Shown: positions 22,403 to 33,044 of the stretch, in pieces
Numbering within the stretch: position 1 is the first letter of the stretch
Layout: every line of letters begins with the position of its first letter
Assembly: GCA_030407315.1 (NCBI GenBank)
Contig: JALQPE010001760.1
Coordinates: 25,367-89,366, forward strand
DNA from: Asparagopsis taxiformis
Lineage: Eukaryota > Rhodophyta > Florideophyceae > Bonnemaisoniales > Bonnemaisoniaceae
Direction: 5' to 3'
Length of the DNA: 64,000 nt
The notes under the pieces: model-generated
The model's input: the letters and a program-made list of their open reading frames with translations, nothing else
Database searches by the model: none
What the model was told of the DNA's origin: nothing
Position numbers and translations under genes: made by a program

Positions 22403-24619
22403 CCGCTTTGTCGTTTATCAGCAAGTACTACAATTGTACCTCTGCTGGTAATCGAGAGCACCTTCAATTTCGTCGCAGTTTCGAAATTTGTGTCGGCGCT
22501 TGCTGTACATACCAGCACTTTGTTGATTGTATCTTATCTGTTCTGTACTTGATTATAACTTTAACGCCCAACCGAGCTGGTTTTGATTTTCTGATTGAGC
22601 GGGCACTTGTGGTGGTCTTCTCAACCAACGATCTTGTAGCGTGCTAGTGCGTGACTGGTTGTGAAAGAGCGAGCACCTCTCAACCTATTAGTTTCTGCTA
22701 TATTATGTAATTTGAAGGCATCAACTAGTAGCCAACGTAGAGAGCATAGTGTAAAGCAAAACCTTGTTCTCGACCACAAAAATTGTGCTAGAAAAAAAGC
22801 GGTGAGACAAACAGTGTCGAGTTGGTGGTCATGAGAAGCTGGTGAACGCGGTTGGAATTTGCGTGTAGCTTTCCTTGTTGAACTTGCGGATTTTTCTTTC
22901 ATCCACCTAGAATGGTTGAATTTGCACAGTTGAGCAGCGCATGTTAGCAGCTACAGCATTGCAGAATAGCAGCGCGCATCCAATGAGGTCGCGCAAATGT
23001 CGTGAGAGGAATGGCAGCATTTTCAATTGAGAGGTGGTGTTGAAAACTTCAACCTGCTGTTGAGTGATCAAACCAACTTCAATCAGTGCTCCAAATCGAA
23101 GTTTGTTTACACCAGGCCACGGGTTTGAGCACAAATAAATTACGGACACGACATTGCTGGAAGGGAGAGAACTTGCAGTTTACAGTCGACAAATAGTTAG
23201 GCTGCGGGTTGAAGTGGTATGGGTTTGCAAAGCGTTTTGTTGTACATGGCGTTGCAGCTCACCAAACTCTGAAAGTTTGGCCTCCTTTCAGTTTACAGTT
23301 TTACCAGTATTGTTACGTTGCGGTAGCACAGTGACCACAATATCAGCACGACAACTGAGGATACATACATCACGCGCATAGATTCTACGCCGTAGATACC
23401 AGCGCTTGCTTTCGCCACCCGTCGGTGACCTTGAATGCATCTGTCGTCAAACACCTGGGCAGAAGAAATCTTTTCGCTGCAAATATGCCATAGATAGCCT
23501 TTCTGTGCACATCAAAGTTCTGTAAGTCGGCGGCATCGCTAAAAAGCCGAGTACGCATGCGCGGTTTCGACGGAGAAAAACGCGCTACTTGGACAGGAAG
23601 GAGGTTGGACGTATGGCGGCACGTACGTCGCGAAAAGTAGGTAGGCTGTGGTCGAGTTGCGGGAATTGGCGTACCGCGCGAGAGAAATTGAGGTGAGCTT
23701 GTGCCCATCGAGTAGGGCCAGTTTGGGCGCTTCCGTTTTCACAATTTGCTCTGTTGGACATGCAAGGACTGAGTGCAACATCGGTGGTACGAGTGGCGAT
23801 GTTGACATTTGATTCAGTGATGGATGGCAACACTTGCACGTGTAAATAAATTAAGTCCAGCTCAGCAACACAATATTGACAACAGCGTTGCGTCACGGGC
23901 GTAGCATGCGCTCGGATGTTTGCGATGGAACGAGCAGATGCGCACCGAGCATGTTTCAAAATTTTGCTGAGCTGTCAATACAGCTGTTGACAAAATCGAA
24001 GGCGGCACAGTGCAACTAGCGGTGAATTGCCAACACGACTTGGATGCGACCAATCGGCGGTTGCAGCGCATTATGTCACGCGCATCGTCTTGGCCCACGG
24101 GCGATATGGTGGAGAGAGTGATGAGGAGATGGCATTGGAAGAAATCGCACTCATGCTGATTGTTTAGTGGCACGCACACAGCGGCCAATCGCTGCGACGC
24201 CAGCAGCGCGTCACGTCATCTCCTCAGCCTCACGGCTTTGTTGTCGTAACATACCGGGCGTGAGTGAGTGGGAGAGTACGCAAGGGTCCGCTTCGAGGCA
24301 GCAATGTAACGGGCTAGAACGGCGTCGTGTCACATGGTGTCATTCCCGAATCGACGCCAAGCATGTCATGGAAAGCGCAGCGCAGCACAGTGGCAAGCCT
24401 ACACACTGCACTTGAGCAAAACGCATCAACATGGCTGGCGGATGATTTTGTTGTGTTGTTTTCAACGGCGGCTCGTGGCGGCTCATATGATTGTTACACC
24501 ATGTCAGGATCGCAGTTGGACAATGGGCGTGACGATTTATGAGCTGCGTTGCCATGGAGAGCATAAGTGGACATGAGCGCGAGTGTGATGGCCAGCGCAG
24601 CGCGTCGATTCGATTTGTG
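22403..24619. other. intergenic
   Basis: Short overlapping frames only. Between 23.5 and 24.6 kb both strands are open in several phases, but no product is recognisable and no internal copy exists. No RNA gene is seen. Confidence 0.4.
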
Positions 24620-24629
24620 TATTTAATCC
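24620..24629 (+). promoter_or_regulatory. TATA-like element of family 1 copy 4
   Basis: The sequence tatttaatcc lies 125 bp before the ATG at 24745. The larger distance is partly explained by the CA repeat between them. Confidence 0.3.
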
Positions 24630-24670
24630 TCTTCAGCAGCTTGTTCAATGCCCCACTTCTCTTCCGCCAT

Positions 24671-24694
24671 CACACACACACACACACACACACA
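24671..24694 (+). repeat. (CA)12 microsatellite
   Basis: A perfect dinucleotide repeat lies in the presumed 5' untranslated region of the gene at 24745. Confidence 0.95.
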
Positions 24695-24744
24695 GAAACA
24701 CACAGTGAACAACGAGTCTGAGACTAGATTGAGCATCTCTCGTA

Positions 24745-24948
24745 ATGTCGTACTCATATTCGTACACGCAAGGCGGACGTCGAGGAGCGGCGTCTGCAGA
24801 CACGTACGTGCCGCCAATGGGGTCGTCGATTTCTTCGTCGATTGCGGATGCGGGGTACAGCTCCAAGCCGTCGCAGTCGAGTTATGGTCGTCAGAGCCAC
24901 AAGAAGTATTACTCGTCGGGACGCAAGCACCGTCGTTCGCACAAATGA
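24745..24948 (+). CDS. family 1 short protein, copy 4 (67 aa)
   Basis: A strong member of the short-protein family. It has a Ser-Tyr-Ser-Tyr start, a Gly/Arg segment, then YVPPMGSSISSSIADAGY (the family's VPPMxxLPxSxxDxGY block) and the tail GRQSHKKYYSSGRKHRRSHK, the most basic of the set. The C-terminal 20 residues carry nine Lys/Arg/His pairs or singles, suggesting binding to nucleic acid or another polyanion; this is an inference from charge only. No signal peptide is seen. A CA repeat occupies its leader. Confidence 0.7.
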   Translation: MSYSYSYTQGGRRGAASADTYVPPMGSSISSSIADAGYSSKPSQSSYGRQSHKKYYSSGRKHRRSHK

Positions 24949-25957
24949 TATACGGTGATGGGTACTAACTGGCGCAGTGGGACACTCGGTGGAGGAGGGT
25001 TTGTGGACATGTCGGATGCATTTACGGAGTTGTTTGGTATGTTGCAAGCTTTGGCAACATGAAAAGTGTTTCGAATCGGGCGGACCAAGATGATGATTAA
25101 CTGAAGCGAGGGATCAACACCATCGATAGATCGCGGGGTAGTAGTCGCTGGCTGCAACTTTACAAGAATTTTTAACTAAAAACCAGCCCTTTTTGTCACA
25201 ATTTCCATGACAGCATCCAACTGTAATGCACGGGCGCTGTCATGTCATGCGCGTCGCGCGAGCTAACGGCCTACAATAGCGCGCGACAACTCGGTCCAGA
25301 CAGCTGCGTTGCGTTGAGCAACGAGACGGGATGACAGTGATGAGAGCGGACGCTCTAAAATTAGAAGCGAGCGCACCACGCAGAGCAACAAGGCATCTCT
25401 TCTGCAAACGAGCTCAAGCCAACAACACATCCAATCAATCAGGGTACCAAGGGTAAACGCCTTCCGCCATGGGACACCGCGCACACCCGCACCGCACGCA
25501 TCGCACGCATCCAATTTCAACACGTGGCGCCACGTCATACCCAACTTTCAGAAACTCCAACCGCCCGTCTGTCTGCCCGACCGACACGCCAGGCATCAGC
25601 GCGCCACATCCGCCCGCCAGGTCTCGCCGCATCCCGTCCCACCCATTGTCGCAACGAGCCCGGTCCTCGTTCCATCATGACGTACAAACAATCCACGACC
25701 ATCCACAACCATCCACACCACACCACATCATGCCCGTCCATCCCGCCTTGCATTCCTTACGCAACGCGCACCATCCGCCCCACGAGCCCGCCATGCGCGT
25801 CTGCCAGCCAGCTCTGGACGCCGCGCCGCGCGATAGTAAGTCACTCACGCCGCGCGTCCGAATCGCGTATAAAGCGCCGCGATGCGATGCCATTCGATGA
25901 CACACCACACATCCCACGCTACATCAAGCGCCATCGCTACCACTCGTCCGCCAAACA
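24949..25957. other. intergenic, GC-rich leader toward the 25958 gene
   Basis: The last 500 bp are C-rich on the plus strand and open in two phases (25469-25900 and 25524-26279). Most likely this is compositional, since both phases cross the TATA box of the next gene. A degenerate CGCAC-type repeat lies near 25483-25513. Confidence 0.4.
25868..25876 (+). promoter_or_regulatory. TATA box of family 1 copy 5
   Basis: The sequence tataaagcg lies 90 bp before the ATG at 25958. Confidence 0.55.
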
Positions 25958-26194
25958 ATGGCCTATCCACCGTCGCCATACACGCCCGACAGCGCTTTCA
26001 CGCGCGTATGCACCCCACATCACCGCCCACCAGCGCCGTCGTCGCCGCCGTGCATCCCCGTGCCCCCGATGCCGTCCCTCCCCCCCTCTCTGGCCGACAT
26101 CGGGCTCGTCGCGCGCCCGTCGCCGTCCGCCTACTCCAAGCAGACGCACTCGACGCGCTATTCGTCCGGTCGTTGCCGCGCGCGTGTCCGATGA
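25958..26194 (+). CDS. family 1 short protein, copy 5 (78 aa)
   Basis: A member of the short-protein family with a Met-Ala-Tyr start and a YTPDSAFT segment very like YTPNNAFT of the copy at 33044. It has a long Pro run, VPPMPSLPPSLADIG in the middle, and the tail SKQTHSTRYSSGRCRARVR. Codon third positions are markedly G/C-rich compared with copies 3 and 4, following the local GC content. The tail keeps the YSSGR core, while the two His/Asn positions have drifted. There is no signal peptide or membrane span. Function is unknown. Confidence 0.7.
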   Translation: MAYPPSPYTPDSAFTRVCTPHHRPPAPSSPPCIPVPPMPSLPPSLADIGLVARPSPSAYSKQTHSTRYSSGRCRARVR

Positions 26195-27197
26195 CAGTCT
26201 GTGTTGTAATTCTAGTGTTTTTCGTGACGGTAGTTGTAGAATGCGCGTGTGTAAAGATCGGTGTTTTTCTTCGGGGTGAATCAATTCTGTGTCGGTGTGA
26301 TATGATGTGCCGGCGGGAGGGGGCGTGATCGGTTGTTGCATTCTTGTCGATCCGACGGCTCCGACCGGCTGATCAGGCGTCAATTCCCTGCATTTGTGCC
26401 CGTTTGGAGATCAACTGACTGGGAGCAGGTCGCGCTGTCGTTCGTTAAGGTTCGATCATCCTTCGTGAGAGCCAATTTGCTAGCCGTGCCGAGGTGCAAT
26501 GCGTAAGGCGCCGCGGCGGCGCAGAAAGTTGAAGTTGCTCGGCGCGAGGGGGATCGACATAATGGAGAGCTGTGGATGGCAAGTATGGACGGTGTCGAAT
26601 TTCATGAAATTAGCCGTATGCGAGGTGAGATGCGGAGATTTTTTTTCCAAAAATACTGTACGAGTAGTGTCAGTCAATACTGCTCCGCTGCCCTTCTTCC
26701 GTGTCACTGCCATCAATTAACGACCCTGCCGAGCCACACGCCACCAAAGTCAATGAGGCCGATTCGATTTTGTCCAGCATCTCTTCTCCCACGTCATGTG
26801 TTTTCGTTGCGTCCAACGCTTGTTGGAAGACAACAATCCTCGCACGTCAACTTGCGTCATCTCCAACCATGCCGCCATGTCACACAATTCTTCCATTCGT
26901 GCCGAGTTGACAGCGACGCACCATCAACACTGTTCAAACCATCCAACTTTCCAGCGCTCCCTATCATTCCCAAATCCTCTGTAAACATTCCTCCATTCCA
27001 CGGAAAACATTTTTACGACCACTGATGTCAAGCGCATACATCGTTGGACTGTCAACCAAAAAGCCCACACTCTCCAACCCAATGCATGCATAATGCAGCG
27101 CTGCATCTCTTGCAGCCCACCAATCCAAAACTGCAATCCTCGAGGTCAAAAACGAACACAAGCAACACCACCATTCCATGCCAGCGTATTCTCTTCG
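26195..27197. other. intergenic
   Basis: Open frames at 26576-27025 and 27044-27433 overlap in other phases and have no family resemblance. I see no further gene. Confidence 0.4.
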
Positions 27198-27208
27198 CTA
27201 TATCAGCG
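27198..27208 (+). promoter_or_regulatory. TATA-like element of family 1 copy 6
   Basis: The sequence ctatatcagcg lies 63 bp before the ATG at 27261. Confidence 0.35.
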
Positions 27209-27260
27209 GCCCCGCAGAGCTGTCGCCACTGTTCGTTTCACACGCACCCATCAAACTCCC

Positions 27261-27479
27261 ATGGCGTACTACACACCCGACAATGCACCGACGTGCCCAT
27301 ACATGCAGGGCGCCCCGCGACAAGTACCCGCCCAATCATACCTCTCGGCTCCGCCGATGCAGCTGCCGTCCTCGATGGCCGATACGGGCTATCGAACCTC
27401 GGAGCACTCCAGTTCGAGTCGCCAGAGTCATAACAAGAATTCTGACGCTTCGCGACGGAAACACCGTCGAATACGATGA
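27261..27479 (+). CDS. family 1 short protein, copy 6 (72 aa)
   Basis: A member of the short-protein family. It starts Met-Ala-Tyr-Tyr-Thr-Pro-Asp-Asn-Ala, close to copies 5 and 8, has APPMQLPSSMADTGY as the central block, a Ser-rich linker and the tail SRQSHNKNSDASRRKHRRIR. The YYSSGR core of the tail has changed to NSDASR, while the flanking SRQSHN and RKHRR parts are intact. The frame is open upstream to 27093, but the Met at 27261 matches the other copies and follows a TATA-like element by 63 bp. Function is unknown. Confidence 0.68.
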   Translation: MAYYTPDNAPTCPYMQGAPRQVPAQSYLSAPPMQLPSSMADTGYRTSEHSSSSRQSHNKNSDASRRKHRRIR

Positions 27480-29074
27480 TGTTCTTCCGTTTTGATTACT
27501 GCACGTCATGTCGAGATACTGGCGTATGATGCCGCGCCGCCTTCCATTTCGTGCTCCAACTTTTTCCTCCCATTGTGACTATATCTTGCATGTTGTTCCG
27601 TGCTGCTTAATGATGCTTCTAATTGACGCCTGCCTACTGTCGCGTCGTAACTGACTGAGAGAATGTCGATGACTGCTTGTTCAGTATTTGTGTATGAGTT
27701 AACTGATGTATTAGACCCGGATTGAAAATAAAAGCCGTGCTTACTTTCTATCACACCGCAATCGTGTGTAGGTACCATTTTGCAAAAGACGCTTGCTCTG
27801 ATGGGCACAAGCGAAAAGTTTGAGAGTGTTTGGCATTGACTGTTAGTTTGTTCCTCCTTCGAAGAGAGAGAGGATCTACGGCTAGCCAGACTCGCGCAAC
27901 AAAATATTCGCATATTCGAGCACAATGCAGGTGCTCATCATACTAGATGAGGTGTTGGAAAATTGGAGCTCAGTCAAGTTTTCCATTGCACCAGGTTTCC
28001 TTACTATTGCACAGAGAAAGTTCATCCAGAGAGATACAGAGAATCCAAATGTGATTTGCCAAACGAACTATACCTTGTTGAACGCCATCTAACGACCGTT
28101 TCTATGTTGAAACAGTTGGAGGTTTCGTCACAGCAAAGACTCTGTGTTTACAGAGCTCCACCACGATTAACGTCCGTTCATTTTCTTGTTTGCAGAAAGT
28201 CGTTACACATTACGCCAGCATACGCGTAGAATGAACGGGTCCAAGTCGACAAATATTCGCGGCGCGTACATTGTTGCAAATTCGTTTACACAAGTTGTCC
28301 GCTGTGCGCGCTATTGGTCAAAACGTTTGACAAGATTGCTTTTTCACTGGTTGTTGCTCGTTCACAAATGTCGATAGAGCCTCTGTAAACATTTTTGTAC
28401 GCAAAAGCGAGTGCTCCCTGCTGGCTGGGAGCAATGAGTGGAAGAGAGAGATGTGTCAAGTTGCTCGCAACCAACCGGGGACAATGGAGGTATATAGGCG
28501 AGCGAGACGCAATGCAACATAGAGAGTTGCGCAACGCGCTTGAGATTACGCTATCTGGTAGAGAGGCGCTGCTTACTGTATCTGGCGCTGATATTATCAG
28601 CGTACAAAAATTTCGCAAAAATATAATCCACAACTGTACACAATGCATGGCCTATTCAACACCACAACGAACATTCGCGCACTACATCCGACTATGTTCA
28701 AACTCTACGAGACAAACACGAAGGGTGAAATGTACAAAAAGTGTTTATTGTCATCCTGAAGAAACGGTCGCATGAAACAAACAACCTTCGACGTAAACAT
28801 CGGCAGAATGCGCCGCGTTCGCCGGTGCGCTTGGCCGGCTATGTGTTCAGTGGTTAAGGTTCATTAGTGGGTGAGAACCAGTAAGCAAGCAGTTGGTTGC
28901 ACGAGGACAGACCTTTTACGGGAGTCAAAGGAGAATGCCGAGCCGCAAAGTCGGGTTAGGATGCCTATCGGCAAGTTGGGAGGGTTTCTTGTTTAACGAA
29001 TTTGACAAAGTCAGAGAGTGTTCCAGTTGAGTCTTATATAGTTTTCCGGGTTAGTTGACACAGCGAATAGGCGG
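27480..29074. other. intergenic
   Basis: A minus-strand frame at 27506-27925 and a plus-strand frame with an ATG at 28512 (to 28775) are open but show no recognisable product. A gtatatagg element near 28491 lies too close to that ATG to be convincing. Confidence 0.35.
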
Positions 29075-29275
29075 CTAAGCATGGTTCTTTCGGCCACTTG
29101 AGTAGTACTTGCCGTGTGTTTCACGACGGTAGCTCGAGTTATTGCGTGATGAACGGCCAACATTGCCCATGGATTTGGGCAATTCCATCTCCGGCATCGC
29201 ACTAGTGGACTCTGCTGTGCGGCGGGTGATACCCTGGGAGTGGGGGCGGGGGCGGTTGTTCGGGGTGGTTGTCAT
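29075..29275 (-). CDS. family 1 short protein, copy 7 (66 aa)
   Basis: A diverged member of the short-protein family. It has a Thr-rich start with TPNNRPRP, a MPEMELPKSMGNVG segment in the position of VPPMxxLPxSxxDxG, a Ser/Asn linker, and the tail RRETHGKYYSSGRKNHA, which keeps KYYSSGRK exactly as in copy 4. A strong TATA box lies about 100 bp upstream on the same strand. No signal peptide or membrane span is seen. Function is unknown. Confidence 0.65.
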   Translation of the reverse strand: MTTTPNNRPRPHSQGITRRTAESTSAMPEMELPKSMGNVGRSSRNNSSYRRETHGKYYSSGRKNHA

Positions 29276-31828
29276 TGTGAGATGGGTGGATACGATGAGG
29301 TTGTTAGTGTGTTGAGGATGTGTGAGTGTGATGGGATGGGGTGGATGGTCAAGATGGAGTTGACGTCCATGGGGGTTTATATAGGCTTCATCTCTTTGGA
29401 GACGATGGTAAAGTGGATCAAGTATGTAATAGCGTGACTATGAGATGGGTCACGCTGTGCCGCAGGCTGGTAATTGTTTTTTCAGGCGGGGGATGTGGCT
29501 GTGCATGGGTGGAGGACGGGGGCGTTACATGTTGTGTTGTTACCTTGTTGGACTGCATGTTGCTTCAAGGTCAATGGTGTTGACGGTGGGAAAGATGCAA
29601 TATTGACAACACGAAGTAATGGCAGAAAATCTTGAACATGATTGGATGGTTGTTGGCAATGGTTTTGGGGATTATCATTGCTGGTAATCGTGCGCGAAAT
29701 AGTAAAGAAAAATGGTCTGTGGACAAGCATATGGACATGTCACCAAAATTCAAACCAGAGTGGTTTTCGGTATACACGTCTACTGAGCGTCGTACTAGGT
29801 GATTGACGGTGTGCATGGGTGTTTGTTTATGACAGCGTATACACTTACTATCGGTTGCCAACAACACAACAGGTGGTGTCATGAAAATCATACCAGCCAC
29901 TAAGAATACAACACAAGCGAGCGAGCGGTAAGCAAAAGGACCACAGGACCTATGCGTGCAGGCCATCCGTCGTCCACACAATATTGACACGAAAATCACG
30001 TCGAGTTGGAGGTCACGCTGGCATGCTATGCGTGTGTGCCCCGTGTGGCGTTCTAGAATTAGGTCAGCGCCCGCAACTTGTGATTGTTCAAAGAGGGCCG
30101 CATCCAAGGGCATTCTCCATCGTGGCGCGCCAAACATCAATACCGAACAAGCCGTCTGACACATGGCATTGCGCTATCAACAATCTTCTTCACAACTCTC
30201 CAACCAACATTAGCCATCTCGCGTACACGACCCGCTTCTTATCTCATCCATTCACAACAACCCATGCCAATCTGCATCCACACACCCGATATCTCCAACC
30301 GCTCTACAAACTGCCTCTTCATACCACACCACAAATCCAATTTTACACACAGCCCACCCAGCCACAAAAAACCCATCACCGCGCCCGAAACACTCCGCGC
30401 CGACGAATAATACCCGCGCGCAATGTCGAGCTTGCTTGGCCATGCATCGATTGATTCACAGCACACCGCGTCGATACACGCATGCCATAGTCGACCAACG
30501 CCAATCACGCATCGCGTCCGTCACATGTGACAGACGTGTACCGCTCGGCAGCGAGCGATCGAGCGATCGGATATGCGCGTGGCGAACAACAAACTGCTCG
30601 TCGGTTGGAAAACATAGGGGGTTGCGGCGTGAGGCGCGCCGGTGTGCGATATTATTTGTTTAAAATTAGACCGGCCTCGTGAGGAATGCTGTTTGTTAAA
30701 GCTATATCTACACGTCACTCGGTTGCGTCCGCTGCATCTCGTCCGACTGGATTGCGTGCACGAAATATCGACGTGTAATACGTGCGATTTCTACACAATG
30801 TTGCGTGGTTGCATTGCGTCCCGCCGCGTCGTGCAGGAAGGAGGGTATTGCGTGTTGGTACGGCGTGGCGCAGCGATGTGCGATGCGGTTGATGGCATCC
30901 CGTGTGAGTTTGCGTGATCTGTTAATCGTCGCGTGCGCTTCAGGCCGTGCCGATGCGTGATGCAACGCCGCGATCGATTTGTTGCCCGGGTTGATATGCC
31001 GCATGGGATGCCGCAATGGCGCCGGTTTGATGTTTGTTATTGGTTGCTGTGGGATGTCGGGAGAGCGTCAACGATGAACATCGAGTGTCTATTTTTGGAT
31101 GATCGCTACGAGTGCAAAGGGGTGATGCTGGTGAGAGTGTCAACGTTTGCACAGTGCTCAGTGCTGTGCTCTTCGTCAGCTGCGCAGCTGGATGACTGTC
31201 ATAGATTTGTAACGGTTGACGGTCGCTCACCATAGATGCGTTGTGGCCTTGGTAGTAAGACATGCGCTCTGCGTGTTTCATGTTTACCACATACTTTCCG
31301 CCGCAGTTATAAATATCTCCAAGGTAGCTCCCGTGTCCCCGATGGATATGCCGGCAAATTTGGCTCCTACTCTGCTAACAAGCAACATTTCTTCACTGTT
31401 AATTGTAAGGAGCCATTCATCCGTTATGAACATTCCGTATGCTTGAAGCGAGAAATGACCCAGCTCGGTTTCTGCGCTATTTATAGACTGCGACTCGGTT
31501 CATAACACTTCTCAAAGTGGGAACAACAGAGGCGATGCACATGACATGCTCTTCAAAATCTTGTTGCTGCCTCGTTTGTATTTTTCAATCAGTCGATGCC
31601 ACATCTACCAATTATCTCCCTCCGCTGTCGTATCCAACATTTTCGACCAACAGCAAGCCATCTTATCGATGCGTTTGTGAGCGCGGCGCACCCTCACTTT
31701 CCAAATTCTTAATGCACTCACCGCACTCTGCAATCGCGCCTCACAACGGCACATCCAGACCTGGTGGTGGTACGACACAACGTGAACACCAGAGCACGCA
31801 GCGTAAGCATATCCAAAAATAGTGTACA
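29276..31828. other. intergenic
   Basis: No supported gene. An ATG-led plus-strand frame at 31535-31822 (95 codons, Cys- and Ser-rich, basic end) follows a tatttatag element by about 50 bp and may be a real hypothetical gene. The many frames at 29.5-31.2 kb are compositionally open but unrecognisable. Confidence 0.35.
29376..29385 (-). promoter_or_regulatory. TATA box of family 1 copy 7
   Basis: It reads cctatataaa on the minus strand, about 105 bp before the start at 29275. Confidence 0.5.
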
Positions 31829-32427
31829 TTAATCGCAACTGTTAGAAACCAATTCAAGGACGAGGTCACCCGGTTGGTCCTTTGTCCACACGCGGCCACA
31901 ATACAACACAGAATCAAATGGCACAACGCCAGACATCTTCGTACCTAGACGAGAAAACATAAACTCCTCACCGACAGTCTCTAATCGACACACAAACCCC
32001 GTCACAAAACCAGCCGGCGCCACTGTTGTCACGGAAAGCACGCGCGCTGCATCCTCGAAACGGAGCTTGTGAGTTGTCCCGATCACATCTATCGAGCATG
32101 GGACGGGGCGCATGGTCAGACCGACGCGTCAGTATCGCCTGACTCGGCTACCAGAGATGCTCGGAGCTTTGCGAAGCGTCACTTACGTGGCCTGCGTAGC
32201 GTGTTCCTCAGGGGGCATGTATCACTTGCACGAAAAAAAGATTGTGCAAAAAATATGAAGGGAAAATCCGGTCTTACCGTTTTCCATCCAGCGCACGCAC
32301 ATCCCGACTCGCTGCTCTCGATACATCGCGTCCGGTCCTCTTCGAGATGAATGTACATGCTGCGAGTGGCGTTGCAACAGCGCTTACCATAGGCAAGACT
32401 GACAACCCGTTTCAATCTTCGAGTCAT
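31829..32427 (-). CDS. putative two-exon gene, unknown product
   Basis: Two minus-strand open segments join in phase. Exon 1 runs from an ATG at 32427 to 32187, where a consensus donor GTAAGT begins at 32186. A 98-bp intron ends with an acceptor TAG at 32089, and exon 2 runs from 32088 to the stop at 31829. The junction creates a His codon and keeps the frame open, giving about 166 residues. Exon 2 is the more protein-like part. It has alternating hydrophobic residues (ARVLSVTTVAPAGFVTGFVC) and a VPFDSVLYCGRV segment, suggesting a beta-rich domain loosely like the frames at 9.5 and 17.8 kb. An ATG at 32113 would allow exon 2 to stand alone. A second donor-like GTAAGA at 32277 is not used in this model. 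No family is recognised. Confidence 0.35.
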
Positions 32428-32807
32428 GTCACGGTTGCATCCTTCGCAGGGCGCCGGTCAACTCAGTTACAACCGTGTATGTCCCGCCGAGGTACGCGGC
32501 GCTGTTTGATTTCGGTCGCGTATCTGGGAGGGTAGACAGAAAAATAAGCATTGAGTTTATTGATGATACATGGTTGGTGACGCAAAACGATATAGCATGA
32601 TATGGAGCAACAGTGAGTAAAATACAAGGAATCGTAACAGTAACACCGAGTGATTAGCCGAATTAAAGTGAAACAAGTCCGCTGCATGCGAATACGACCG
32701 GTCATAGCAGTTAGCGCATGATACAAAGCCGGCCAACCGAGCAGATTGTCAGGAAACGAGTGGGCGCAAGCCGGCGGCAGGAGCTTGCGTTGCGGCGGGC
32801 GACCAAA

Positions 32808-33044
32808 CTATTGCGAACGAGAGGGCCTGTAGTTGCGGCGAGAGCGGCTTTGAGAGTAGTAGCGATTGTGCGATTGGCGGGAGAAGTCCGCTCGAGCCGG
32901 CTGTGGAAGCGGGTGTGCTTCGAACAGAGACGGCGGGATGGGCGTCATAGGCGGCACGGGAACGGGCGGATTGGCGGATGGAGTCGGGTGTGGTACGCCG
33001 TAGACATAGGGCTGTGTGAAGGCGTTATTGGGTGTGTAGGCCAT
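32808..33044 (-). CDS. family 1 short protein, copy 8 (78 aa)
   Basis: A well-preserved member of the short-protein family. It has a Met-Ala-Tyr-Thr-Pro-Asn-Asn-Ala-Phe-Thr start (compare copies 5 and 6), a Pro-rich stretch, VPPMTPIPPSL in the centre, and the tail SRQSHNRYYSQSRSRRNYR followed by a short extra basic end. The central part lacks the DxGY that usually follows. A TATA box lies 80 bp upstream. Basic tail, no signal peptide and no membrane segment suggest a soluble, disordered, polyanion-binding protein, but that is inference. Confidence 0.72.
   Translation of the reverse strand: MAYTPNNAFTQPYVYGVPHPTPSANPPVPVPPMTPIPPSLFEAHPLPQPARADFSRQSHNRYYSQSRSRRNYRPSRSQ

Noticed and set aside
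22105..22647. Plus-strand frame of 180 codons over family 1 copy 3
   Set aside because: It is in another phase than the conserved SRQSHN tail and has no copy elsewhere.
25524..26279. Plus-strand frame of 251 codons
   Set aside because: It overlaps the family 1 gene at 25958 in another phase, crosses its TATA box, and is explained by local C-richness.
30239..30508. Minus-strand frame containing GYYSSARS, resembling the family 1 tail core
   Set aside because: The match is in the middle of an unrelated frame without the SRQSHN part or VPPM block; taken as chance.
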